Shown one piece after another: positions 16,164 to 24,519 of a DNA stretch of 43,541 nt. The translations under genes and the position numbers were made by a program. The stretch is from an uncultured Bacillota bacterium (GTDB lineage: Bacteria; Bacillota_I; Bacilli_A; RF39; UBA660). Every line of letters begins with the position of its first letter. Within the stretch, counting starts at the first letter, position 1. The stretch is taken from assembly GCA_948466255.1 (NCBI GenBank), contig CAOJZV010000010.1:1-43541 (forward strand), in the 5' to 3' direction. The notes under the pieces are model-generated. The model was not told the DNA's origin. It saw only the letters and a program-made list of their open reading frames with translations, and ran no database searches.

Positions 16164-16705
16164 TATTTCACTTCCTTTTTAATTTCATAAACTCTAACTG
16201 AACAATTTGGAATTTCTAAGGTGGTTAAATCTCCATCTTTTGGAATTCCTGTAATATAGTAATGAATAGCCCTAGCTACTCCACTATGCGTAACTAATAA
16301 GATGTTTTTATCCGGATATTTATTTTTTAAATCATTAATTAAGTTTTCTACTCTTTTTAACAAATCTTTAATATTTTCACCATTATTATCATTTAGATTT
16401 TTATGATAATTCCAAAAGCCATCATAATCAACATCATTTTTCCTTCGCATATCAAATGTTCCATAGTCTCTTTCGATTAATCTTTTATCAATAATAATGG
16501 GTTTATTAGTTACAATACTAGCAGTAATTCTAGCTCTACTAAGCGGTGAAGTAAAAATATAATCAAATTTTATATCTTCTAAATGTTTCTTCGCCTCTTT
16601 AACTTGTTTAATACCTTTTTTTGTTAAATCTGTTTCTTTATTACCACTAATTAGATGTATTGTATTTGTGATTGTTTCTCCATGCCGCATTACATATAAT
16701 TTCAT
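16163..16705 (-). CDS. Histidine phosphatase family protein
   Basis: 180 residues of the phosphoglycerate-mutase-like phosphatase family: catalytic MRHGETITN (residues 6-14), FTSPLSRARITASI, ERDYGTFD and LLVTHSGVARAIHYY with the second catalytic His. Substrate is unknown; family members include cobalamin phosphatases and broad phosphatases. It is coupled to ackA by a 1-nt overlap and follows the RDD gene by 15 bp. Confidence 0.85.
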   Translation of the reverse strand: MKLYVMRHGETITNTIHLISGNKETDLTKKGIKQVKEAKKHLEDIKFDYIFTSPLSRARITASIVTNKPIIIDKRLIERDYGTFDMRRKNDVDYDGFWNYHKNLNDNNGENIKDLLKRVENLINDLKNKYPDKNILLVTHSGVARAIHYYITGIPKDGDLTTLEIPNCSVRVYEIKKEVK

Positions 16706-16720
16706 TATTATAGCTCCCTT

Positions 16721-17305
16721 TTATTTTGTACTAGCAACCCAAGTTTTGGATATGAGATCGTGCAGACCTTTTTTATCTTTTCGATATACTACCATAAACA
16801 TACTAACTAAAATTAATCCTATTTGAACTATTCCTAGTATTGTTACGGTTATAAAATAATAATTTGCCGGTATAATCAAACTACAAATAATTACGGCAAG
16901 TAAATAAAGTAAACCATTAATTATTAAATTTCTTATAAATAAATTTTGAATTGTTATTTTTTTATTGCTTATGGCTCTAACATTTATGCTCATAATTCTC
17001 TTTCCTAATGTTTGTCCATTATTGAAATATGGTAATATTACAAAATAACCTATTATATAAACTGCATTTATTATATTTATAATAAGGTTATTTAAATCTA
17101 TTTGTTTATAAATTTCACTAGATTCTGTCATATAGTTAGTAAAATTTATATCACCACTAGCATACTGCATAGTTAATAAATTTATACTGTTATTTAGTAC
17201 CTCATTGTTTGGTTTATATAAAATACTAATAAATCCTAAAATGATTAACATAATTATAATATCAATTAGGTAAGCTGTCATTCGTTTTTTTAGTGAAGCT
17301 TTCAT
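16721..17305 (-). CDS. RDD family membrane protein
   Basis: 194 residues, four to five predicted membrane helices. The N-terminus (KKRMTAYLIDIIIMLIILGF) carries the RDD-type pattern R..A.LID, followed by YFNNGQTLGKRIMSI, which is also typical, and HDLISKTWV at the end. Function of RDD proteins is mostly unknown; some are ion exchangers. It is the first gene of an operon with the phosphatase, ackA and nrnA. Confidence 0.82.
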   Translation of the reverse strand: MKASLKKRMTAYLIDIIIMLIILGFISILYKPNNEVLNNSINLLTMQYASGDINFTNYMTESSEIYKQIDLNNLIINIINAVYIIGYFVILPYFNNGQTLGKRIMSINVRAISNKKITIQNLFIRNLIINGLLYLLAVIICSLIIPANYYFITVTILGIVQIGLILVSMFMVVYRKDKKGLHDLISKTWVASTK

Positions 17306-17376
17306 GTTTTCACCTTCTATTCTTTTCTAATAATTATTATACAATAAATATAGTCTTCAAGCAAACATAGATATTT

Positions 17377-18300
17377 TTATTTGGCTTTATAAGTCGTTAT
17401 TTTTATATTATCTAAATTTAAATACTTTTGAATGTTTTTATCATCTTTTTTACAAATTAATATTCCTATGGTGGGTTTGTGGTGAGGTTTCTTTATTTCT
17501 AAATCTATATAGTTCATATAAAATTGTAACTGCCCAATATCTTCCTTTTTTAAATCTTTTATTTTTAATTCAATAGCTACAAAGCAATCATGCTCATAAT
17601 TAAAAAATAGTAAATCTATATAATGAAATTTATTACCTACTTTTAATTTCTTTTCACTTCCTACAAAGGAAAATCCTATTCCAAGTTCCAGGAGAAATGT
17701 TTCTATTTGTTTTAATATGGCTTTTTTTAGTGCTTTTTCACTTAGTTCTTTATCTTTTAATTCTCCGATATCTATTAAGAGTGGGTCTTTGATAAATTCC
17801 ATTACGTTTATTGTTTTATCGTTAGTTATTATTTCTATGTTTTGATTATTTTCTAGTCTTTCATAAGCCTTGTTTTCTATTTCTTCTTTTAACTGTCTTA
17901 CTGACAGATTATTTTTGTTTACTAAATTGATATAGTAATTTCTTTTATTTTCATTTTTTATGGGTAGTAATATTATAATGTGACTCCATGTTATAGAATT
18001 GCGCGACAGTGTCGCGCAATTTGGGACAAGCAAATAAAATTGTTTCATTTTTCTTAAAGTTGTATAATCATAACCTGGTCCATAAAGCTCTGTTAATTCT
18101 AAACTTAAATTTTTTATATAACTATTCCCATATTTGATTTTATCCTCATTCCCTGCTTTTACTATTTCTTTTCCTATGTTCCAGTTAGTAATTATTTTAT
18201 CATTTTCCATTTCTATATTTCTTGCCTTATTTCTTACTATATTGTTTTCTATTATTGTTTTTATGTTTTTGGTATAGATGTTTTCTTTTGCTTGATTCAT
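17377..18300 (-). CDS. YhcG-type PD-(D/E)XK nuclease (DUF1016)
   Basis: 307 residues. The N-terminal half (NWNIGKEIVK, YGPGYDYTTLRKMKQFYLL, WSHIIILL) is the DUF1016 N-terminal domain, and the C-terminal half has a PD-(D/E)XK-like core (FHYIDLLFFNYEHDCFVAIELKIKDLKKEDIGQLQFYMNY is the region, with Asp in YIDLLF and E-x-K in AIELKI). Such proteins occur in restriction or mobile-gene neighbourhoods; here it stands alone. A 25-nt perfect palindrome lies inside the gene. Product function is inferred from family. Confidence 0.82.
   Translation of the reverse strand: MNQAKENIYTKNIKTIIENNIVRNKARNIEMENDKIITNWNIGKEIVKAGNEDKIKYGNSYIKNLSLELTELYGPGYDYTTLRKMKQFYLLVPNCATLSRNSITWSHIIILLPIKNENKRNYYINLVNKNNLSVRQLKEEIENKAYERLENNQNIEIITNDKTINVMEFIKDPLLIDIGELKDKELSEKALKKAILKQIETFLLELGIGFSFVGSEKKLKVGNKFHYIDLLFFNYEHDCFVAIELKIKDLKKEDIGQLQFYMNYIDLEIKKPHHKPTIGILICKKDDKNIQKYLNLDNIKITTYKAK
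17997..18021. repeat. 25-nt perfect palindrome inside the YhcG gene
   Basis: Two 12-nt arms (AATTGCGCGACA and TGTCGCGCAATT) flank a single G. It encodes part of the linker before TWSH in this gene and is GC-rich compared with the rest. On RNA it would form a strong hairpin. Confidence 0.85.
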
Positions 18301-18435
18301 AATTTCCTCCGTTTCTATTTAGCCCCTTCGCATATATCATACGAGATTTATATAGCTAATTCCTTCTTTTTTCTTTATTTTTTTAATATTTGAATAAAAA
18401 TAAAAGATAGTTTATAATACTATCAGGTGATTTAT

Positions 18436-19554
18436 ATGAACGGTGTTGGAATTATTTGTGAATATAATCCTTTTCATAATGGACATATTTACCACATTAA
18501 TAAGGTAAAAGAGATGTTCCCTGATAAACCTATTATTTTAGTGATGAGTGGGAATTTTACCCAGCGTGGTGATGTTTCAATTATTGATAAATGGACTAAA
18601 ACGGAGATCGCTTTAAATTACGTGGATTTAGTTATTGAACTTCCTTTTGTATTTTCTTGTGCTTCGGCTGATATATTTGCTTATGGAGCAATTAATATTT
18701 TAAAGAATATGGGCGTTAGTCATATTGTGTTTGGAACTGAGAATCTTAATGAGGATGATTTAATTAAAATAGCTAATATTCAAAAGAAAAAAGAATTTGA
18801 TATTTTAGTTAAAGAATATTTAGATGAGGGTATTAATTATCCTACCAGTTTATCTAATGCTGTCTATGATTTATGCAATATTAAAGTTAATAGTCCAAAT
18901 GATTTACTTGGCTTAAGTTATGTGAAAGAATTAATTGATACTGATATTAACCCTGTTACTATTAAAAGAACTAATGATTTTCACAGTAAAGAATTAGAAG
19001 ATTCTATTAGTAGCGCTTCTAGTATTAGAGAGGCTCTTAAAAAAGGACTTAATGTAAAAAAATATGTTCCTAAAGAAACATATTTAAAACTTAATAATTT
19101 ACATTTTAACGAAGATTATTTTGATTTGCTTAAATATAAAATTATTAGTGAAATTAATGATTTAGATAAATATGTTAATGTGGATGAGGGTATTGAAAAT
19201 AGGATTAAAAAATATATTTATGAAGCTAATTCTTTAGATGAATTAATTGGTAAAATTAAAACTAAAAGATACACCTATAATAAGTTAAATCGCATGTTTA
19301 CTTATATTCTTTGTGGATTTACTAAAAAGGAAAATATTAAAAAACTAGAGTATATAAGAATACTAGGGTTTAATAAAAAAGGTAGAGATTATTTAAAAGA
19401 CGCTAAAAAGATTTCAAAATTGCCAATAATTACTCAGTATTCTAACAAATATAAAATGTTAGAAATTGAAATGAAAACTAGTTATATTTATTATTTAAAT
19501 GAAAAAGATAAAGTTAGTTTAATGGAATATAAACATAAACCCATTATTAAATAA
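18436..19554 (+). CDS. tmcAL: tRNA(Met) cytidine acetate ligase
   Basis: Activates acetate with ATP to acetylate C34 of elongator tRNA-Met. The 372-residue product begins GVGIICEYNPFHNGHIYH with the HxGH nucleotide-binding motif (HNGH), MSGNFTQRGD and ELPFVFSCASADIFAYGA, all typical of the YlbM/TmcAL family. The ATG at 18436 is preferred: AGGTGA (18425-18430) precedes it, and an in-frame GTG at 18427 overlaps that site. It is divergent from the YhcG gene and convergent with mutM. Confidence 0.92.
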   Translation: MNGVGIICEYNPFHNGHIYHINKVKEMFPDKPIILVMSGNFTQRGDVSIIDKWTKTEIALNYVDLVIELPFVFSCASADIFAYGAINILKNMGVSHIVFGTENLNEDDLIKIANIQKKKEFDILVKEYLDEGINYPTSLSNAVYDLCNIKVNSPNDLLGLSYVKELIDTDINPVTIKRTNDFHSKELEDSISSASSIREALKKGLNVKKYVPKETYLKLNNLHFNEDYFDLLKYKIISEINDLDKYVNVDEGIENRIKKYIYEANSLDELIGKIKTKRYTYNKLNRMFTYILCGFTKKENIKKLEYIRILGFNKKGRDYLKDAKKISKLPIITQYSNKYKMLEIEMKTSYIYYLNEKDKVSLMEYKHKPIIK

Positions 19555-19556
19555 CT

Positions 19557-20369
19557 TTATCTTTTTTGACATTTTGGGCAGTAGTAAGTTCCTCTACCAC
19601 CAACTGTAATTTTTTCTATTTTTGTATTACAGACTGGACATATTTCTTTTGTATGGACTAAAAGTTCATTTTGGAATCTTCCATGTACTCCTTCACTTGA
19701 GGTATAACTTTTTACGGTTGTTCCTCCAAGTTCAATAGCTTTTTCTAATGTTTCTCTTGTATATTTAATTATATTTTCTAAATCTTTATCTTTTAATTTA
19801 TTACCTGGAGTTTCAGGGTATATTTTACTTAAAAATAAAACTTCATCAACATAAATATTTCCAATTCCAACTATAATACTTTGATCTAATAATTGCACTT
19901 TAATTGGTTTTTTATTTAGTTTTTCTTTTAAATATTCTTTAGTTAGGGTTGTATCCCAAGGCTCTTTTCCTAAATCTTTTAATGGTTTTTCTTCATATAC
20001 TTTATCTTTATCTATTAAATACATTTTTCCAAATTTTCTTGTATCATGATATCTAAGTTCAGTATTATCACTAAATGTGAAAATAATGTGTTCATGTTTG
20101 TTTTTTTCATCATGGATATTTCTAATAAAATACTTCCCTTCCATTCTTAAATGTGAAAGTAAAAAATAATCATCTAATTCAAACATTAACCATTTACCAC
20201 GTCTTAATATATTATTTATTGTTTGATTTTTGATTTTCTCTTTGAATTCTTCTGGTTTTGGTGAAGCGATTATATTATCCCAATAAATACTAGCAAGAAT
20301 AATTTTTTTATTTAATACTTGCTTTTTTAATGTGTTTTTTACAGTTTCTACTTCTGGTAGTTCGGGCAT
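19557..20369 (-). CDS. mutM: Formamidopyrimidine-DNA glycosylase
   Basis: Removes oxidised purines such as 8-oxoguanine and cuts the strand. The 270-residue product has the N-terminal catalytic PELPEVETV (Pro after initiator Met), the K in GKWLMF, the helix-two-turn-helix GIGNIYVDEVLF, and a zinc finger CPVC ... YYCPKC at the C-terminus. Its stop lies 2 bp from the convergent tmcAL stop. It follows dusB closely and likely shares its transcript. Confidence 0.95.
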   Translation of the reverse strand: MPELPEVETVKNTLKKQVLNKKIILASIYWDNIIASPKPEEFKEKIKNQTINNILRRGKWLMFELDDYFLLSHLRMEGKYFIRNIHDEKNKHEHIIFTFSDNTELRYHDTRKFGKMYLIDKDKVYEEKPLKDLGKEPWDTTLTKEYLKEKLNKKPIKVQLLDQSIIVGIGNIYVDEVLFLSKIYPETPGNKLKDKDLENIIKYTRETLEKAIELGGTTVKSYTSSEGVHGRFQNELLVHTKEICPVCNTKIEKITVGGRGTYYCPKCQKR

Positions 20370-20380
20370 AATACACCTCC

Positions 20381-21349
20381 TTAATCATTTAAATAGTCAT
20401 CTAATATTTGAATAAATTCTTCTTTAGTGCTCGCCTTAAATATTTTATTTTTAATTTCTGCGGCCTTAGGAAGACCTTTTAAATAATGGGCAGCATGCGT
20501 TCTCATTTCTGGAACTGCTACTTTTTCTGGTTTGGTTTTTAACAAATAATTTAAATGTTTTTTTATCATTTCTATTTTTTCTTCTTTTGATCTCTCTTTA
20601 GGTAGCGTTCCACTTTCTAAATATTTTATTGTATCTTCAATTAGCCAAGGATTCCCTAAGACACCTCTACCTATCATTATAGCATCACAGTTTGTTTCAT
20701 TTAACATTCTTTTAGCATCTTCTGGTGTTTTTATATCACCGTTACCAATTACTGGAATATTAACCGCTTCTTTTACTTCTTTAATTATATTTAAATCAGC
20801 TTTACCACTATAACCTTGGCTTCTAGTTCTTCCATGAACAGTAATAGCACTAGCTCCTGCTTTTTCACAAATTTTGGCAATTTCTACAGCATTAATACTA
20901 TTACTATCCCAACCACTTCTGATTTTTACGGTTACTGGAATATTTACGTTTTCTACAACGGATTTTACTATTTCATATACTTTATTTGGATTTTTTAAAA
21001 GAGCGCTTCCTGCCTGGGCTCTTTGGGCTACCTTAGGAACTGGACATCCCATATTTATATCAATAATATCAGGTTTCATTGTTTTTTCTATAAATTTAGC
21101 AGCTTCTATGAAACTTTCCTTATCACTTCCAAATATTTGCTGAGAAATAGGTCTTTCAAAATCAGTCATATAAAGCATATCTATTGTTTTTGTACTACCA
21201 TAATAGATTGCTTTATCACTAACCATCTCAGCCACCACTAATCCACATCCCATTTCTTTAACTATAGTACGAAAAGCACTGTTTGAAATGCCAGCCATAG
21301 GGGCTAATACTACTTTATTTTTTATGTCAATATTACCTATTTTCCACAT
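20381..21349 (-). CDS. dusB: tRNA-dihydrouridine synthase
   Basis: FMN enzyme that reduces uridines in tRNA. The 322-residue product has VVLAPMAGISNSAFR, IDINMGCPVPKV with the catalytic Cys, KIRSGWD, ITVHGRTRSQGYSG and IGRGVLGNPWL. The start at 21349 (MWKIGNIDIK) follows AGGTGAT; a GTG 9 nt upstream overlaps that site. The Bacilli paralogue is usually called DusB. It is coupled with mutM downstream. Confidence 0.93.
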   Translation of the reverse strand: MWKIGNIDIKNKVVLAPMAGISNSAFRTIVKEMGCGLVVAEMVSDKAIYYGSTKTIDMLYMTDFERPISQQIFGSDKESFIEAAKFIEKTMKPDIIDINMGCPVPKVAQRAQAGSALLKNPNKVYEIVKSVVENVNIPVTVKIRSGWDSNSINAVEIAKICEKAGASAITVHGRTRSQGYSGKADLNIIKEVKEAVNIPVIGNGDIKTPEDAKRMLNETNCDAIMIGRGVLGNPWLIEDTIKYLESGTLPKERSKEEKIEMIKKHLNYLLKTKPEKVAVPEMRTHAAHYLKGLPKAAEIKNKIFKASTKEEFIQILDDYLND

Positions 21350-21439
21350 AGTTATCACCTAGTCAATTATATTATATTTGTTTATTTTTTTCAAGGCAAG
21401 GTAAGATTCTTCATAGACTTACAATTTTTTTATTTTTGT

Positions 21440-21471
21440 AAAGTAAAAAGAACATGTGGTTATGTTCTTTT
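21440..21471 (-). terminator. Terminator of the phase-variable surface gene
   Basis: AAAAGAACAT and ATGTTCTTTT pair across a 6-nt loop, and the minus strand continues TACTTT. It overlaps the stop codon region of the gene at 21470. Confidence 0.7.
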
Positions 21472-22537
21472 ATGAATTAATTATATATGGATTTGTTTCT
21501 GTTCCCTTTCCTTTTAATAATATATTTGATTTTATATAAACTGTAGGACGTACTCCATAATTACTGTAATTAGCGGTATAACCTCCACTTAATCTCCCTG
21601 AAGTACTTAAAAGCCAAACGTAGTAAGAATATGAATACGGGCGTGGTGTCATTGTCCACCAATCTGTAGAATTAAATAAAAAATTGCCATTTTTACAGGG
21701 ATATGGACTTTCACTTCCGACATAAGCACTTGTACATGATGAATCAGTGCTTGCTCTTACATAATCTGTAGCATTGGCAAGTCCTATTTTTCCTTTCCAT
21801 GTGTATGTTTTTTCTAATGAAATATCTTTAGTTAATGTCTGTCCACTTGTATAGTCCAATAATCCCACATTAAAAATATGTGTTGTTATTTTGTTTTGTA
21901 TATTTTCACTTAAACTATTATAATAGGTTTCATTTAAATATGTATTTATATAGGCTTCTTTATCAGGTAGGTTATAGGTAGTAGAATTCCCTGTTTGTTT
22001 TGGCATTTTTGTTATGTTATTTCCATTTGCATCTAACATTGTTGTTTTACTTCCCCATACATTACATCCATAATATGATGTTGTTGATGAACTATAATAA
22101 CAATAATCTGTATTATCTGAAGTGTATCTTGTACCTTCCATTGAGTTTGCATTTGTTATTCCTTCTATACTAGTTGTATATCCCGGGTCATATACCATAC
22201 TGGTTATACTTTGTTGCTTTATTATCTTTAATGTATTATCATTTTCGATTGAAATGATTCTCCATAGTTCCCCATTAAATTCTATATAATTATCTGGGGT
22301 TGCTCCTCTATAAATATATCTATTTGTTTCATATGTATCTTTATATAGTCCATCTCCTGTTGTTATTACTTTATTTTTTAGTTCATTTATCGTTATTCCT
22401 TTTTCTAATATATTTCCTTTAGCTGTTATATTTATATTTGTTTGAAAAGCGGCATAGCCTACTGTCATTATTAATAATAATGTTAGACTTGATATTATTA
22501 TTATCTTTCTTTGTTTTCTTCGTCTTCTTCTTCTCAT
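21470..22537 (-). CDS. Surface protein with SipW-like anchor and CLec/GVRP-type domain
   Basis: 355 residues. The start MRRRRRRKQRK is followed by a membrane segment (IIIISSLTLLLIMTVGYAAF) and QTNINITAKGNI, the same logic as the TasA-like paralogues but of another branch. The C-terminal half ends WWTMTPRPYSYSYYVWLL ... GRLSGGYTANYSNYGVRPTV, a layout seen in C-type-lectin-like domains of DUF6273 type and in diversity-generating retroelement targets. The ATG at 22537 follows AGGTGA. Its promoter contains a G13 tract. Function is unknown; an exposed variable surface protein is inferred. Confidence 0.75.
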   Translation of the reverse strand: MRRRRRRKQRKIIIISSLTLLLIMTVGYAAFQTNINITAKGNILEKGITINELKNKVITTGDGLYKDTYETNRYIYRGATPDNYIEFNGELWRIISIENDNTLKIIKQQSITSMVYDPGYTTSIEGITNANSMEGTRYTSDNTDYCYYSSSTTSYYGCNVWGSKTTMLDANGNNITKMPKQTGNSTTYNLPDKEAYINTYLNETYYNSLSENIQNKITTHIFNVGLLDYTSGQTLTKDISLEKTYTWKGKIGLANATDYVRASTDSSCTSAYVGSESPYPCKNGNFLFNSTDWWTMTPRPYSYSYYVWLLSTSGRLSGGYTANYSNYGVRPTVYIKSNILLKGKGTETNPYIINS

Positions 22538-22637
22538 ATTTTTCACCTATACTTTTTAATATTTCCTATTTGCTTATCTTTATACTATTATAACGAATAA
22601 TAACACTTTATTCAATGCTTATTATATTTGTATTTTT

Positions 22638-22667
22638 ATTATACCCCCCCCCCCCCTGGTTTGGCAA
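22638..22667 (-). promoter_or_regulatory. Promoter with G13 spacer, candidate phase-variation switch
   Basis: On the minus strand TTGCCA (22667-22662) is followed by AACCA and thirteen G (22656-22644), then TATAAT (22643-22638). The spacer is 18 bp with G13; G12 would give the optimal 17 bp. Homopolymer G/C runs between -35 and -10 control phase variation of Neisseria and Bordetella surface genes by slippage. The run is extraordinary in such AT-rich DNA. Switching here is inferred. Confidence 0.75.
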
Positions 22668-22707
22668 GTAGTTTTAAGAGTAAAATGTATGTTTTGACAT
22701 TAATATA

Positions 22708-22738
22708 CAAAAAAACAAGATAATATTATATATCTTGT
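22708..22738 (-). terminator. Terminator of the prepilin pair
   Basis: ACAAGATA and TATCTTGT (22738-22715) form a hairpin followed by TTTTTTG on the minus strand, 12 bp after the prepilin stop. It isolates the prepilin transcript from the G13 promoter. Confidence 0.75.
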
Positions 22739-22749
22739 ATAATTTATTA

Positions 22750-23190
22750 TTAACATGTTTTACTAGTTAACTTGCAATCATTTTGATTTATATTTTCTAA
22801 GTGTGGAATCTTATCTTCTTTGGTCTTAACAGCACATTTTTGTATGTTTTTATTATAAATACGCATTTCTACTGTACCATCAGTATTTATATATATATTT
22901 CCGCTATATGGGTTTTTTCCACTATATTCTAGTTTTGGTTTGTTTTTGCAATAAGTAGCAACACCATTATTATATGTTACTAACAATGGAATCATTTCTT
23001 CTTTACTTAATTCATTTTCAGCATAATAATTATCAGCAGCTTTTTTTAATACTTTTGCATCATCTAAAAAGGCTGTTTGTTTAGCATTGTTTAATGTTTT
23101 TATAACTATAGGTGTAACTATAGTTGCAATTATAGCTATAATAGCAATGACAGCTAAAATTTCCATTAATGTAAATCCATTTTTTTTCAT
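22750..23190 (-). CDS. Type IV prepilin-like protein
   Basis: 146 residues. The leader MKKNGFTLMEILAVIAIIAI has the prepilin peptidase site G-FTLxE and a long hydrophobic helix (about 9-32). The C-terminal domain has cysteines (CKNK, KCAVK, NDCKL, KTC) and the segment GKNPYSGNIYINTDGTVEM of pseudopilin type. The start ATG follows AGAGGGG. It begins 1 nt after the stop of the upstream prepilin. No assembly ATPase or peptidase is in the window. Confidence 0.85.
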   Translation of the reverse strand: MKKNGFTLMEILAVIAIIAIIATIVTPIVIKTLNNAKQTAFLDDAKVLKKAADNYYAENELSKEEMIPLLVTYNNGVATYCKNKPKLEYSGKNPYSGNIYINTDGTVEMRIYNKNIQKCAVKTKEDKIPHLENINQNDCKLTSKTC

Positions 23191-23191
23191 T

Positions 23192-23575
23192 TTAGCACCC
23201 CTCTTTAGTAAATTCAAAAAAATATTTTTTTGAATTACTTGTAACTTTTACACAAGCATTTTGAATGTTTTTATTTTTATCATATATACTTTTTTCTAAA
23301 TAACCTTTATTGACTAATTCTATGGTAGAAATTGGATCATGTGTTTTTCTATTTGTTCCATTATCTAAAGATTCTAATTGTTTTGGATAGAGGTTTTTAT
23401 TATCATTTACATAGTTATTAGCAGCGCTTTCAACTACATCTATAACCGATTTATCAACTTCCTCTTGGCTTTGATTAAGTACACTTAATGTAGCAGGTAA
23501 AACAACTAAAGCAATGACAGCTAATATAACTACTGTTCCAATTAATTCGATTAAAGTAAATCCATTTTTTTTCAT
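23192..23575 (-). CDS. Type IV prepilin-like protein
   Basis: 127 residues from the ATG at 23575, which follows AGGGTGA. The leader MKKNGFTLIELIGTVVILAV and helix (IALVVLPATLSVLN) are typical of prepilins. The C-terminal part holds two cysteines (NACVKV, EGC). It starts 53 bp after spo0A in the same direction and is coupled to the next prepilin by a 1-nt gap, so the two may form a minor/major pilin pair. Confidence 0.85.
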   Translation of the reverse strand: MKKNGFTLIELIGTVVILAVIALVVLPATLSVLNQSQEEVDKSVIDVVESAANNYVNDNKNLYPKQLESLDNGTNRKTHDPISTIELVNKGYLEKSIYDKNKNIQNACVKVTSNSKKYFFEFTKEGC

Positions 23576-23594
23576 ATCATTCACCCTATTATTA

Positions 23595-23603
23595 ATTATA
23601 GCA
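23595..23603 (-). promoter_or_regulatory. Extended -10 promoter of the prepilin pair
   Basis: The minus strand has TGCTATAAT (23603-23595), an extended -10 element, with only a poor -35 in a T-rich run. It lies about 20 bp before the first prepilin start. Confidence 0.45.
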
Positions 23604-23628
23604 TATTTTGGTTTAAAAAAAAATTAGA

Positions 23629-24393
23629 TTATCCTACTTTGTGGAAATCTAATCTTAATTTATCAGCTATGGTAACCATAAATTCTGAATTGGTTGGTTT
23701 AGCTTTATCGATATCTACACTAAATCCAAATATTTCTTCCATGAAATCTAAATTACCTCTATTCCAGCTAACCTCAATGGCATGTCTAATAGCTCTTTCT
23801 ACTCTAGAAACTGTTGTATTATATTTACTTGCAAGTTCTGGATATAGTTCTTTTGTAATTCCACCTATGACTTCTGGCTTTTCAAAAATTATACCTACAG
23901 CTTCTCTAATATATTGATAACCTTTTATATGTGATGGTATTCCAAGTTCATGTAACATTTTTGTGATTGATACTTGTAAATTGCTATGATAAAAATCGAT
24001 GTTTTTATTATTTTCCTTTTTATTAGTAATGTCATAAATTCTTGATTTTAAATTATCTAAATCAAATGGTTTTAGAATATAATAATTTACTCCATATTCT
24101 GAGACTTCTCTAATTACTTCGGCTGCATTATAACTAGTTGCGACTATTATCTTTTTATTTATTCCTAATTTTTTCATTTCACTTAAGAAATAAATTCCAT
24201 CGGTTTTTGGCATTATTAAATCTAAAATAATTAGATCTATTTTATCTGTGTTATTTGTAAGTTTTTCTATTCCTTGCTCTCCATTATAAGCTTCAAAGCA
24301 AATGTTTATATCTTCGCTACTATCAAAATATTCTTTTACCATGTTTATTAGATTAATATTATCATCAATCATTAATATATTTATTTTTTTCAT
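23629..24393 (-). CDS. spo0A: Sporulation response regulator Spo0A
   Basis: Master regulator of sporulation. The 254-residue product has an N-terminal receiver domain with acidic Asp10/Asp11, phosphoacceptor Asp58 ([10 protein letters not shown]) and KPF lysine, then a Spo0A DNA-binding domain ([19 protein letters not shown], and the recognition region [19 protein letters not shown]). Length is close to Bacillus Spo0A. Several 0A-box-like sites lie just upstream. It is the best evidence that the organism can form spores. Confidence 0.95.
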   Translation of the reverse strand: MKKINILMIDDNINLINMVKEYFDSSEDINICFEAYNGEQGIEKLTNNTDKIDLIILDLIMPKTDGIYFLSEMKKLGINKKIIVATSYNAAEVIREVSEYGVNYYILKPFDLDNLKSRIYDITNKKENNKNIDFYHSNLQVSITKMLHELGIPSHIKGYQYIREAVGIIFEKPEVIGGITKELYPELASKYNTTVSRVERAIRHAIEVSWNRGNLDFMEEIFGFSVDIDKAKPTNSEFMVTIADKLRLDFHKVG

Positions 24394-24431
24394 TTTATTC
24401 TCTCCCTTACTATATTAAAATTATACATAAT

Positions 24432-24487
24432 CTTGACATTGTTTTCTAGAGTAAAAATTAGCTAATTTTGTCGAAAACCTTGTCAAA
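24432..24487. promoter_or_regulatory. Cluster of 0A-box-like sites upstream of spo0A
   Basis: TGTCGAA at 24469-24475 is a perfect 0A box on the plus strand. TGTCAAA at 24481-24487 and, on the minus strand, TGTCAAG at 24438-24432 each differ by one base. They flank a -10-like TATAAT of spo0A. Spo0A autoregulation is established in Bacillus; here it is inferred. Confidence 0.55.
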
Positions 24488-24519
24488 AAAAATAAAGAAG
24501 TTTATTTTACAACTTCTTT
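24486..24519 (-). terminator. Terminator of tpiA
   Basis: AAAGAAGTT and AACTTCTTT (24519-24494) pair, with ATTTTTTTT next on the minus strand. The hairpin includes the tpiA stop codon. Confidence 0.8.
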
